A stretch of 33,713 nucleotides of DNA from Vibrio zhanjiangensis (lineage in GTDB: Bacteria > Pseudomonadota > Gammaproteobacteria > Enterobacterales > Vibrionaceae), in NCBI RefSeq assembly GCF_030161235.1, contig NZ_BSPW01000070.1, positions 1 to 33,713 of the forward strand. The letters are read 5' to 3'. The notes under the pieces are model-generated. The model was not told the origin of the DNA and did no database searches. It saw only the letters and a list, made by a program, of their open reading frames with translations. Made by a program: the position numbers and the translations under genes. Shown piece by piece: positions 1 through 6,692 of this stretch; positions within the stretch are counted from its first letter, which is position 1, and every line of letters starts with the position of its first letter.

Positions 1-86
1 ACGGCAGGATCAAGTGATCGGAATAAACCGAAACGAGCGATCGCAATCACCGAAATACGCACATAACTCGCAATAACTCACTGCAG

Positions 87-859
87 TTAGTTGAAGTACT
101 GCTGCCCCTTTCTTTTAACTACATTATCTCGATACTCTTCAATTTGTTGCCATATATCGGATGCAAGTTGTGGGTTACGTTCAACAAATTGATAGCTTAA
201 AACCAAAAAGTAATCTTTCGTTTTTATTGCGGGACGAATTTGTTTAATGTTGGTGAGACCTTGTTCTGCTATGAACTTTTGGGCCATCGTATCTTGTAAG
301 GCAATAACGGGTAGTCGTTTTAGTTCTAGCATGCTAAACAGTTGTTCGGTGGTTTTTACTTCATGTACTTTTAGCTGCTTTTTTGCAAATCTTTCACTAT
401 TGAGTAACCTAGATGTGCTCCAATTTTGTAGTCTGGGGTTGCTAAATTTTCACCGTCCCATTCAATTGATTGTTCTTCGAGAGAAAAAAAATAATAGCCA
501 ATGGTGGCGATGCGTTTGGCACTATCAGGCATGTCTCCAGTCATCGGGTAACGAGCATGCTTTGCTCGTTGATCGTTAAAGGAAAAAATAAATCCTCCAT
601 CAACTTTACCTAATGCGATTGCTTCCAATACTCTTTTACCCGGTAAGCGAGAATATTCAACTTCAATATCCAGCTTCAATGCCACGTTATCAATTATATC
701 TAAAGCAAGGCCTGGTGGGTTAGCAACATCGGCACCATCTCCCATTTGAAATGGGTATGATTCAACATCGGAATATGCAAGCTTTAATGTTAAAGTCATT
801 CCTTCTACAGGTAAAATTAACAATACAATAACTATTAATTTTATCGCTAGCTGCTTCAT
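87..859 (-). pseudogene. Frameshifted periplasmic solute-binding-like protein (SBP_bac_3 type)
   Basis: The first part (859 down to 371, 162 residues) starts with a hydrophobic signal-peptide-like segment (about residues 1-20). It reads like an extracellular amino-acid-type solute-binding protein, with phrases such as PPGLALDIIDNVA and LGKVDGGF. It then stops early after KDLQKSS. One base of shift at the run of six T (379-384; six A on the coding strand) would join it to a second open stretch ending at 87, which continues KKQLKVHEV... to QQYFN. The whole interval plus one base is exactly 774 nt, so restoring one A gives a 257-residue protein, a normal size for this family. The gene is therefore broken by a homopolymer deletion, or the base is a sequencing error. 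The heptamer A AAA AGC is not a good programmed -1 slippery site. The substrate is unknown, and many proteins of this kind in vibrios have no partner permease; none is seen here. Confidence 0.7.
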
Positions 860-950
860 GCTTTTCTCTTATTCTGGTTGCTACCTTAAAGCATAGGAAA
901 ATTTTTCTTGATACGAGCAGTGATTAAGTTACGAAAACATCATGTATTTC

Positions 951-979
951 TATAAAAATACCGGCTCGTGAGAGCCGGT
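951..979 (-). terminator. Intrinsic terminator, leftward
   Basis: An eight-base-pair stem (A960-C967 with G972-T979, loop GTGA) is followed on the minus strand by ATTTTTATA. There is no T-run on the plus side, so it acts leftward. Confidence 0.7.
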
Positions 980-1114
980 CTGTTACCCGAAACAGAAATG
1001 TAAGGCATTGAGATATGACCTCAAAGCGTGAACAAGGTAACAAAAATTTAGTTTTGTGAAACCCAAAGTACTTGTGTCTGTGATGGATTGCTAGCAATTA
1101 ATTTGATTTATAAA
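951..1114 (-). ncRNA. Candidate small RNA ending in a strong intrinsic terminator
   Basis: On the minus strand two hairpins lie in tandem: CTGTT/AACAG (980-995) and then ACCGGCTC-TCAC-GAGCCGGT (960-979), followed by ATTTTTATA. This is a classic intrinsic terminator, but the nearest upstream minus-strand gene starts beyond 1771 and no minus ORF precedes it. A TATACT -10-like box (1121-1126) would start a transcript near 1114 and give about 164 nt. I see no good -35. No known sRNA family was recognised. The terminator itself is well supported; the 5' end is a guess. Confidence 0.35.
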
Positions 1115-1466
1115 CATTAAAGTATATATAAGTGAAAAAATTGCCTAATTTGTTAATTATTTTTTACTTTTATGTGTGATTTTACTGCGGTTAGATTCAT
1201 TATAAAAAATTTTAACCTCATTAAATTCAAAATCATGGCGAGAATCATTGCAAAATATCTTAATTAAGTAGAAATTTTAAACCTATGACTTTCTTGTGAA
1301 TAAATCTATTTCTCGGCAAATATAACTGGGGGCCTTGAAGCTAATCTTATGCCATCGACGTTGTTATGGGAGTTAATCTTAGGTTTCAAAATTAACAGGT
1401 GTAAAATTTGATCTATGTCAGTAATGTTGAGATTAGTTTCACAAATCGTAGAATAGAGAGGTCAAG

Positions 1467-1649
1467 ATGAAAGTACTTATTCAATATACTCAGACTGGCA
1501 AATACCGTGATCAAGCGTGGGAAGCATATATGTTGAGAGCGAAAGGTGATCTTCATGCCGTAACGCCTTCTTATGCTGCCCAACTTATTAAACAAAACAA
1601 AGCTCATCTCTTCACAACAGAAGATTCTGATATTGTAATAGAGATGTAA
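1467..1649 (+). CDS. Small conserved-looking hypothetical protein, 60 aa
   Basis: I do not recognise this protein. It has 60 residues, is soluble, has no membrane segment or cysteine, and opens MKVLIQYTQTGKYRDQAWEAY. The start is supported by a good Shine-Dalgarno (GAGG five bases before ATG). Residues about 8-25 and 38-46 look helical and basic (KYRDQAW, LIKQNKAH). It stands alone on the plus strand, flanked by minus-strand genes. A weak terminator-like hairpin follows at 1662-1697. The good ribosome site and balanced composition argue it is real despite its size. Confidence 0.6.
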   Translation: MKVLIQYTQTGKYRDQAWEAYMLRAKGDLHAVTPSYAAQLIKQNKAHLFTTEDSDIVIEM

Positions 1650-1661
1650 AGCTGCTGGTTT

Positions 1662-1697
1662 GGCTCCCTCATGATAATATCAACATTTTAAGGGAGC
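1662..1697 (+). terminator. Possible terminator after the 60-aa gene
   Basis: GGCTCCCT (1662-1669) pairs with AGGGAGC (1691-1697) around a 21-base loop that itself contains TGATA-A-TATCA. Only a poor T-tract follows, so termination is uncertain. Confidence 0.4.
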
Positions 1698-1770
1698 TAT
1701 CATTCGCTTTATGTTTATGCTTTACATACCGTTATATGGTGAAGAGTTTTGTAAAAGGTATCAATAGCAT

Positions 1771-3003
1771 CTAGCTCTCAAGATCGATCCTTCCAGGATG
1801 GCTGTTGTGGATTTGTTTTAGCGCATCGGGTGGCATTTGAACATTAGCAAACCAAATGGGTTTATGTTTCTCTACAAAGACATGACTTCTTTCGAGTGAA
1901 TCGAAAATCGAGTAAGCTTGGCCTTGAGCAAGAGCTGCACCATAGGGGCTTCTTTCCAAAATTGGAACATCATCCAAGTCTTCAAGTAGAGCATTTCTTA
2001 GATGGATATTGTTTGGGCACCAATCGATGAATTCTATAACTTTTCTTGTTAAAACTTTATCTAGACTTAATAAGGCTTCGGGAAGTACTTCCATTGTCGG
2101 TTTTATTTCTGCACATGCATAGTATTCCTCTCGGCGATTTTCTTCTCGGTAAAACTGCATACGTTCAACCAATGCATCTTCAAAAATAAGTGGAAAGTTA
2201 TTCACGATCGCAAACTGGCCTATCGTGCGTATGATACCCAGAGCAATCCCTTGCTCTGGAGATTTCACTCCAGAATCGGTTAGACGAAGCTTAGTGACAT
2301 TAGCGGTTAAGATCATGTGCTGCCATAGTTTTGGAGCAATAAGTTTGGTTGTTGGCTCATCCCAACGAAGCAAAGGCTTGACCATAAGAATCGGCAGTAG
2401 GAGTCGGCAATTCTCGATACCGAGTAAACCAATCGCCATTTTAGTATCAGTGAAACTTTTGACTGTTTTCCCAATTCGGTCACAAAACTTAGGGTTACGG
2501 CATAAATCAATAAGGTTATTTTTCAGTAGATGATCATTAACAGCCAATACATCTAGCTTGCTGTACGTAACAGAAGGTGAATAAGCAGTACTTAAAAAAT
2601 ATGAGAAGTCAGGAAAACGGCCAAATAGCCTGAAAGCTTCACGGTCAGAAAGATTATCAATCAACAGTTCCACCGCATGTTTGGATATGTCTCCAACGAC
2701 TTTCTCGTATATTCGCTGTCTCTCCTCTGCTGCTTTTCTTCTTTCCTGCACTTTGCTGCTTTCACATTCCAACAACAGACGCTGATTCTCCATCACTCGC
2801 TCTTTTTCATTAAGAATTACAGTGTCACAGAATTCACTTTGTCTGCTTAATGCAGAGTCAACATCAGATTGATCAAGTACATACTTTATACTGACTAACC
2901 ACTTTGCATAGCGAGTTCTTGTCATATCTGAAATTTTGGCCGCAATTTCACTCGCTTCTTGGTTATAAACCTTATTCGACAGTAACAAAACAGAGCCACT
3001 CAC
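1771..3003 (-). CDS. HDOD domain protein
   Basis: This 410-residue soluble protein has a helical, charged N-terminal part (about 1-110, with a coiled-coil-like run near residues 65-105) and a middle region typical of HDOD proteins (about 105-300). HDOD domains are degenerate relatives of HD phosphohydrolases, found alone in signalling proteins. Visible marks are the phrases FTDTKMAIGLLGIENCRLLLP and LWQHMILTANVTKL, and there is no complete HD metal site. It probably has a scaffold or signalling role rather than catalysis. The start is GTG at 3003, with a modest AGG eight bases upstream; an internal ATG at residue 27 is possible. It lies downstream of the DUF3634 gene and matP on the same strand, separated by a hairpin at 3016-3053. 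Confidence 0.8.
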   Translation of the reverse strand: MSGSVLLLSNKVYNQEASEIAAKISDMTRTRYAKWLVSIKYVLDQSDVDSALSRQSEFCDTVILNEKERVMENQRLLLECESSKVQERRKAAEERQRIYEKVVGDISKHAVELLIDNLSDREAFRLFGRFPDFSYFLSTAYSPSVTYSKLDVLAVNDHLLKNNLIDLCRNPKFCDRIGKTVKSFTDTKMAIGLLGIENCRLLLPILMVKPLLRWDEPTTKLIAPKLWQHMILTANVTKLRLTDSGVKSPEQGIALGIIRTIGQFAIVNNFPLIFEDALVERMQFYREENRREEYYACAEIKPTMEVLPEALLSLDKVLTRKVIEFIDWCPNNIHLRNALLEDLDDVPILERSPYGAALAQGQAYSIFDSLERSHVFVEKHKPIWFANVQMPPDALKQIHNSHPGRIDLES

Positions 3004-3015
3004 GTTGGATGCCTA

Positions 3016-3053
3016 TAAAAAGTTTAGCACAGCTTCCACAGAGCTAAACTTTT
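3016..3053 (-). terminator. Long hairpin between DUF3634 gene and HDOD gene
   Basis: AAAAGTTTAGC (3018-3028) and GCTAAACTTTT (3043-3053) form a perfect 11-base-pair stem with a 14-base loop. On the minus strand it ends in CTTTTTATA, so it can end the matP-DUF3634 transcript. It stops only 14 bases before the HDOD start codon, so it also forms the leader of that gene if transcription reads through. Confidence 0.6.
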
Positions 3054-3089
3054 GGATGTGGTCTTCCCATTTTTGCAGATAGAGCAGAT

Positions 3090-3401
3090 TTACCTAGCTC
3101 GTTTTCTACCATTGGAAGAAAAACTTTGGTGAGGGAAGACATTTTTAATGCGTTGTTGTGTGGGCTTAGGTATGGTTTTTGAGAACATAATTTTGGTTCC
3201 ATTTCTTTGCTGGTAAACTTTGACCTCACCATCAAATGGAGTTCGTTTAGATATATCGAGAATGTTGTGTCGAAAAGTCGCTGGGAAATGCCCTTTGTGC
3301 TTTGTGATTTGGCCTGATTTAAACTGAACAAGTAATATGGGTCTGTCTACGGCAACAAGCCAAAATATGATAATGGCTGCAACCAAAATAACGTATAGCA
3401 T
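3090..3401 (-). CDS. DUF3634 family small membrane protein
   Basis: The protein has 103 residues and one N-terminal membrane segment (about residues 2-17, LYVILVAAIIIFWLVAV). A basic cytoplasmic or periplasmic part follows, with the family phrase DRPILLVQFKSGQITKHKGHFP. From memory this is the DUF3634 family of vibrios, whose function is unknown. The start is well set by AGGAG six to seven bases before ATG. It begins nine bases after the matP stop, so the two are almost surely one transcript. The C-terminal end is strongly basic (SSNGRKRAR). Confidence 0.75.
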   Translation of the reverse strand: MLYVILVAAIIIFWLVAVDRPILLVQFKSGQITKHKGHFPATFRHNILDISKRTPFDGEVKVYQQRNGTKIMFSKTIPKPTQQRIKNVFPHQSFSSNGRKRAR

Positions 3402-3410
3402 CTAGTCTCC

Positions 3411-3857
3411 TTAGTCGAGAAGTTTACTTAAGTCCTCTTTCAAACTGCTCACCGCCCTACTCGCTTTTTCGCTCCGTGATGCCTCCGAAAGCAGATATTC
3501 AATCGCGTCAGACAGAGTGCAGCCAAGCTCGTTAGCACGGGTTGATAACTTTTCCCAAACTCGGTAATCAAGATCAATGGATTTTTTCTTTGTGTGCAAT
3601 TGCTCTGCGTTAAAGTGACGCTTACGCTTTGCACGTATCGCTTGCTTGAGCTTATTATCTAACTCTGGCGACATATGCTTTTCTATCCAGTCCATCACTT
3701 TTGTCGGTTCAGACTCAAGTTTTTGTAACTCACGAATAGCAGTTTGCCCCTCGCTAGAATCAAGATGGCGCGTAATGGACTCTCCATTTTTCCATTTACT
3801 GATAAGGTAATTCCACTTCCAGCCACATTCTAAATTTTCAAGCTGTTGGTATTTCAT
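3411..3857 (-). CDS. matP: Macrodomain Ter protein MatP
   Basis: MatP binds matS sites (GTGACRNYGTCAC) and organises the terminus region of the chromosome, linking it to the divisome through ZapB. The 148 residues match the usual length of about 150. The N-terminal helical region holds MKYQQLENLECGWKWNYL and KWKNGESITRH. A ribbon-helix-helix DNA-binding segment lies at about 88-126 (KKKSIDLDYRVWEKL, then LGCTLSDAIEYLL), followed by a short C-terminal helix for tetramer contacts. It is divergent from lonB, as in enterics (ycbG-ycbZ). Two perfect matS sites occur later in this same window. The shared upstream region (3858-4019) contains an inverted repeat that may regulate it. Confidence 0.95.
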   Translation of the reverse strand: MKYQQLENLECGWKWNYLISKWKNGESITRHLDSSEGQTAIRELQKLESEPTKVMDWIEKHMSPELDNKLKQAIRAKRKRHFNAEQLHTKKKSIDLDYRVWEKLSTRANELGCTLSDAIEYLLSEASRSEKASRAVSSLKEDLSKLLD

Positions 3858-3884
3858 GGTTCGATAAATTCCACTTGAACTATG

Positions 3885-3916
3885 GTTACAGCGTAACTCA
3901 CCTTAGCCAGAGTTAC
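3885..3916. promoter_or_regulatory. Inverted repeat upstream of matP
   Basis: GTAACTC (3893-3899) and GAGTTAC (3910-3916) are a perfect dyad with a ten-base spacer. A further GTTAC (3885-3889) forms a second, shorter dyad with the first arm (GTTAC-AGC-GTAAC). The cluster lies 28 to 59 bases upstream of the matP start, on the side facing lonB. It could be an operator or a leader hairpin; no known regulator was recognised. Confidence 0.35.
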
Positions 3917-4025
3917 AACATAAATTGTAGAATTATTCGACTCAGAGTGACTGACAAATTTGCTGTATTATCTATCGCTGTTTTTTTATATAATCTAGAA
4001 CCTTACAAGTAGATGAATAGTGCAG

Positions 4026-5669
4026 ATGAATCAAGAAAGCTGGCAATCAGTCACCCCACAATATACAGAGTTTGATGACGTCATATCCGAGTTTGAATGT
4101 TTACCTAAAGTCAGCTTTTTAGATATACAGCCCCGCCTTAAACAAGCACTTTCCACATTGGCTAATACCCAAGGTTACAATAGAGTTCTTATTGTTAATT
4201 CTCCAGATAATGCTTTTTACCGCTCTTGTATCTCAAAAGGCTTAACTCACTTAACCGGCAAAGCTGCAATTACCACAGAAAGTATTAACATAAACGATTT
4301 GCTAGGGACTTACGCGTGTAACGAGTCTGGGCAAATTACAGCTCAAACTCAGGGGTTAGTTGAAAAAGCACATGGTGGCTTTCTAATTGTTTCAGCAAAT
4401 ATGTTACTTGCTAACCCAAGTAGCTGGCCAATATTCAAATCTATTTTTTTGGGACAGGCATATAGCCCAGTCTCTGTAACGCCCAAAAACTTAGCTAATG
4501 AAGTACCTATCAATTCATATTCGGTTAGGCTTGTTGTTGTGGGGCATCGTGATCAGATTGCTGATTTAGACTACCTTGACGGGGATCTCTATAGTGGCTT
4601 TGCGAACTTTACGGAAGTTGAGCACGATATAGCGATTGATCAAGATTCAATAGACTGTTATTTAGGTTATTTGCTATCGTTATTGAAAGATTTTGACTTA
4701 CCCATTCTTTCACCTGAGGCTATACATCGGCTGATGGTTGCAGGCGCTCGTTATAGTGAAGATCAACGCTATATGCCTATTGAACCACTATGGTATTTGT
4801 CCATATTCCACGAAGCATCTCTTTATTTGAGTGGGACGCAGTTTGACGAACAGGCAATTGATAAGGCATTAGAAGCCAAACATAATAGAGAGTCTTACCT
4901 GCCTGAAAGAGCACTTTCAGATATTTTGGACGGTCAGGTCATTATCGAAACCCAAGGTGAATGCGTTGGGCAAGTGAACGGACTTACCGTGATTGATGTT
5001 TCAGGACATCCGCTTTCATACGGTGAACCTGCACGTATATCATGTGTGATACATTTTGGTGACGGTGATATCTCTGACGTAGAACGCAAAGCAGAGCTTG
5101 GCGGAAATTTGCATGCTAAAGGTATGATGATAATGCAAGCATTCGTAGCCAGTGCCTTAAAACTAGAAGAACCTCTTCCCTATTCTGCGTCTGTGGTGTT
5201 TGAGCAGTCATACTGTGAAGTAGATGGTGATAGTGCCACATTGGCTGAACTTTGTTCATTCGTGAGTGCATTATCCGAGTACCCAATCAATCAGCAGATT
5301 GCCGTTACCGGGGCTGTTGACCAGTTTGGCCGTGTTCAAGCGGTTGGTGGCCTCAACGAAAAAATTGAAGGTTTTTATCGAGTCTGTAAACACCAAGGGT
5401 TCACTGGCCAACAAGGTGTCATTATTCCCAAAACTAATTTGAAGCACCTCGCACTAAATAAAGAAGTTGTTGCTAGTATAAAGAGTGATGAGTTTCATAT
5501 ATGGTCCGTAGAAACCGTTGATGAGACAATACCTATTATTATGGGCAAACCATTTCGTGGTGATGATGAAACCAGCGTAATTCATAAAATTGCCCAACGT
5601 ATAGAAAACTATGAAAAACATGAACATCCACAGGGAATTGTGGAACGCATCAAAAACTGGTTTCTTTAG
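4026..5669 (+). CDS. LonB-like protease (YcbZ/LonH type) with degenerate ATPase region
   Basis: The C-terminal half is a Lon-type proteolytic domain with the Ser-Lys dyad. The serine is in DGDSA (residue 403 counted from the ATG, codon at 5232) and the lysine in GGLNEKIEGF (residue 446), 43 apart as in Lon. The N-terminal half resembles the AAA region of LonB-like proteins but lacks a clear P-loop (VNSPDNAFYRS where GxxGxGKT would be), so ATP use is doubtful. A GTG six bases upstream is in frame; I prefer ATG 4026 because MNQESWQSVTP fits the family. A TATAAT box at 3989-3994 may be its -10. It precedes fabA, as ycbZ does in Escherichia coli, and is divergent from matP. Confidence 0.88.
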   Translation: MNQESWQSVTPQYTEFDDVISEFECLPKVSFLDIQPRLKQALSTLANTQGYNRVLIVNSPDNAFYRSCISKGLTHLTGKAAITTESININDLLGTYACNESGQITAQTQGLVEKAHGGFLIVSANMLLANPSSWPIFKSIFLGQAYSPVSVTPKNLANEVPINSYSVRLVVVGHRDQIADLDYLDGDLYSGFANFTEVEHDIAIDQDSIDCYLGYLLSLLKDFDLPILSPEAIHRLMVAGARYSEDQRYMPIEPLWYLSIFHEASLYLSGTQFDEQAIDKALEAKHNRESYLPERALSDILDGQVIIETQGECVGQVNGLTVIDVSGHPLSYGEPARISCVIHFGDGDISDVERKAELGGNLHAKGMMIMQAFVASALKLEEPLPYSASVVFEQSYCEVDGDSATLAELCSFVSALSEYPINQQIAVTGAVDQFGRVQAVGGLNEKIEGFYRVCKHQGFTGQQGVIIPKTNLKHLALNKEVVASIKSDEFHIWSVETVDETIPIIMGKPFRGDDETSVIHKIAQRIENYEKHEHPQGIVERIKNWFL

Positions 5670-5690
5670 AACAAACATTGCTCACTATTG

Positions 5691-5707
5691 GACTGATCGG
5701 AGTTGTT
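5691..5707. promoter_or_regulatory. FadR-like operator upstream of fabA
   Basis: GACTGATCGGAGTTGTT agrees with the FadR consensus AACTGGTCNGACCNGTT at most positions. It lies centred about 39 bases before the predicted transcription start, the place where FadR activates fabA in E. coli. This is inference from similarity, including to the E. coli fabA promoter. Confidence 0.65.
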
Positions 5708-5731
5708 TAGCGTACACCTGTTCACTAAGAT
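5703..5731 (+). promoter_or_regulatory. fabA promoter
   Basis: TTGTTT (-35, 5703-5708) and TAAGAT (-10, 5726-5731) are separated by 17 bases, giving a start near 5738. The -35 overlaps the FadR-like site, and the spacer is filled by the FabR-like site. Confidence 0.6.
5709..5726. promoter_or_regulatory. FabR-like operator in the fabA promoter
   Basis: AGCGTACACCTGTTCACT is an imperfect dyad that resembles the FabR sites of fabA/fabB (AGCGTACA...TGT.CGCT). It occupies the -35/-10 spacer, as expected for a repressor of unsaturated fatty-acid synthesis. Confidence 0.6.
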
Positions 5732-5760
5732 GCAGCTATAAAAATTTGGAGTGATTGATG

Positions 5761-6279
5761 ATGCAAAATAAACGTGATTCTTATAACCGTGACGATCTAC
5801 TGGCCTCTAGCCAAGGTGAGCTATTTGGCCCAGGCTATCCACAGTTACCAGCGCCTAATATGCTGATGATGGACCGCGTAACCAAAATGTCTGAAACCGA
5901 AGGCGATTTCGGCAAAGGTTTGATTTTAGCTGAGCTTGATATATCTCCAGATCTTTGGTTTTTTGATTGTCACTTTCCTGGTGACCCTGTCATGCCAGGC
6001 TGTCTGGGCTTAGATGCTATGTGGCAGCTAGTTGGATTCTTCCTTGGTTGGATTGGTGGTAAAGGGAAAGGCCGTGCGTTAGGCGTGGGAGAAGTTAAGT
6101 TCACGGGGCAAATTCTACCCACCGCAAAGAAAGTGACTTACGAAATCCACATGAAGAGAGTTGTTAATCGTAAATTAGTGATGGGCCTAGCCGATGGACG
6201 TGTTTTGGTTGATGATAAAGAAATATACGTTGCTAAGGATCTAAAAGTAGGATTGTTCCAAGACACCTCTTCTTTCTAA
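5761..6279 (+). CDS. fabA: 3-hydroxydecanoyl-ACP dehydratase/isomerase FabA
   Basis: FabA dehydrates 3-hydroxydecanoyl-ACP and isomerises the trans-2 product to cis-3. This is the branch point to unsaturated fatty acids, in the cytoplasm. The 172 residues match the family closely: [12 protein letters not shown], then [23 protein letters not shown], which holds the catalytic His (71) and Asp (85). Upstream TTG 5755 and ATG 5758 are in frame, but ATG 5761 gives the usual N-terminus (MQNKRDSY), nine bases from GGAG. It has its own promoter with FadR-like and FabR-like sites, and a strong terminator follows. Confidence 0.97.
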   Translation: MQNKRDSYNRDDLLASSQGELFGPGYPQLPAPNMLMMDRVTKMSETEGDFGKGLILAELDISPDLWFFDCHFPGDPVMPGCLGLDAMWQLVGFFLGWIGGKGKGRALGVGEVKFTGQILPTAKKVTYEIHMKRVVNRKLVMGLADGRVLVDDKEIYVAKDLKVGLFQDTSSF

Positions 6280-6305
6280 CTGTTAATTTTCTCTCAATTA
6301 GAACA

Positions 6306-6336
6306 ATAAAAGCCCCAAATGTTGGGGCTTTGTTTC
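6306..6336. terminator. Bidirectional terminator between fabA and rmf
   Basis: AGCCCCAA (6311-6318) pairs with TTGGGGCT (6322-6329) around a three-base loop. It is followed by TTGTTT on the plus strand and TTTTATTG on the minus strand, so it can serve the convergent fabA and rmf. Confidence 0.85.
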
Positions 6337-6354
6337 GTATGTGGATTGTGTATT

Positions 6355-6528
6355 TTATTTGTAGAGACCAGAGTGTCTGTCTTCCCTGGCATCGCGCCAA
6401 CCACCAAGCCAATGAGATCGAGCGTCCATCTGTTGGTATGGACATGAGTCCGTAGAGCGGCCATTTAGGCCTGCTTTATATCCTTGCGACTGAGCTCTCT
6501 CCATGCGGTCACGCTTTTGTCTCTTCAT
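6355..6528 (-). CDS. rmf: Ribosome modulation factor Rmf
   Basis: Rmf converts 70S ribosomes to inactive 100S dimers in stationary phase. The 57 residues are very basic and match the family: MKRQKRDRMERAQSQGYKAG, then GRSTDSCPYQQMDARSHWLGGWRDA. I start at 6528 and not at an in-frame ATG six codons upstream, because the N-terminus then fits Rmf and GAGGA stands seven bases before this ATG. It is alone on its strand. A hairpin lies in its leader at 6579-6601. Confidence 0.95.
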   Translation of the reverse strand: MKRQKRDRMERAQSQGYKAGLNGRSTDSCPYQQMDARSHWLGGWRDAREDRHSGLYK

Positions 6529-6578
6529 AGTGTCGTCCTCATACATATCTTTTTTCTAACGTACTACTATTAACTTTT

Positions 6579-6601
6579 TGTGGAGCTTTTGTTACTCCAC
6601 A
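6579..6601 (-). promoter_or_regulatory. Inverted repeat in the rmf upstream region
   Basis: TGTGGAG (6579-6585) and CTCCACA (6595-6601) form a perfect seven-base-pair stem with a nine-base loop, 50 to 73 bases before the rmf start. No T-run follows in either direction, so it is not a terminator. It may be an operator or leader hairpin. Confidence 0.35.
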
Positions 6602-6637
6602 CTTAAGGATCGTTCAAAAAACCACCTTTCTCAAGGT

Positions 6638-6674
6638 ATAAAAAAGCACAGATCCAAAAAACTTGAACCTGTGC
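6638..6674 (-). terminator. Terminator of the rlmL-grx-uup-DUF3466 operon
   Basis: On the minus strand GCACAG pairs with CTGTGC (6669-6674 with 6646-6651). The arms extend inward through TTCAA/TTGGA, and TTTTTTAT follows. It lies just after the DUF3466 gene stop. Confidence 0.8.
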
Positions 6675-6692
6675 GTAAGATTACAATTTAAC

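Larger units (their letters stand above)
860..1466. other. 607-base gap; only a hairpin-terminator and a possible sRNA visible
   Basis: This AT-rich stretch has no convincing protein gene on either strand. It must hold the promoter of the broken binding-protein gene (near 860-920, minus) and that of the small gene at 1467 (plus). The clearest structure is a pair of hairpins at 951-995 pointing leftward, described separately. The remainder (about 1115-1440) shows no repeat or motif I could name. Confidence 0.6.

Noticed and set aside
1..86. Possible end of a gene or a repeat at the left edge (GATCA-AG-TGATC, GCGATCGC)
   Set aside because: The stretch is too short to assign; no conserved reading frame or known repeat was recognised.
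379..384. Programmed -1 frameshift in the binding-protein gene
   Set aside because: The codons are A AAA AGC, so the A-site tRNA cannot re-pair well, and no stimulator hairpin is clear. Mutation or error is simpler.
5981..5993. matS-like GTGACCCTGTCAT in fabA
   Set aside because: It has two mismatches, and the bases are fixed by the conserved GDPVMP of FabA.
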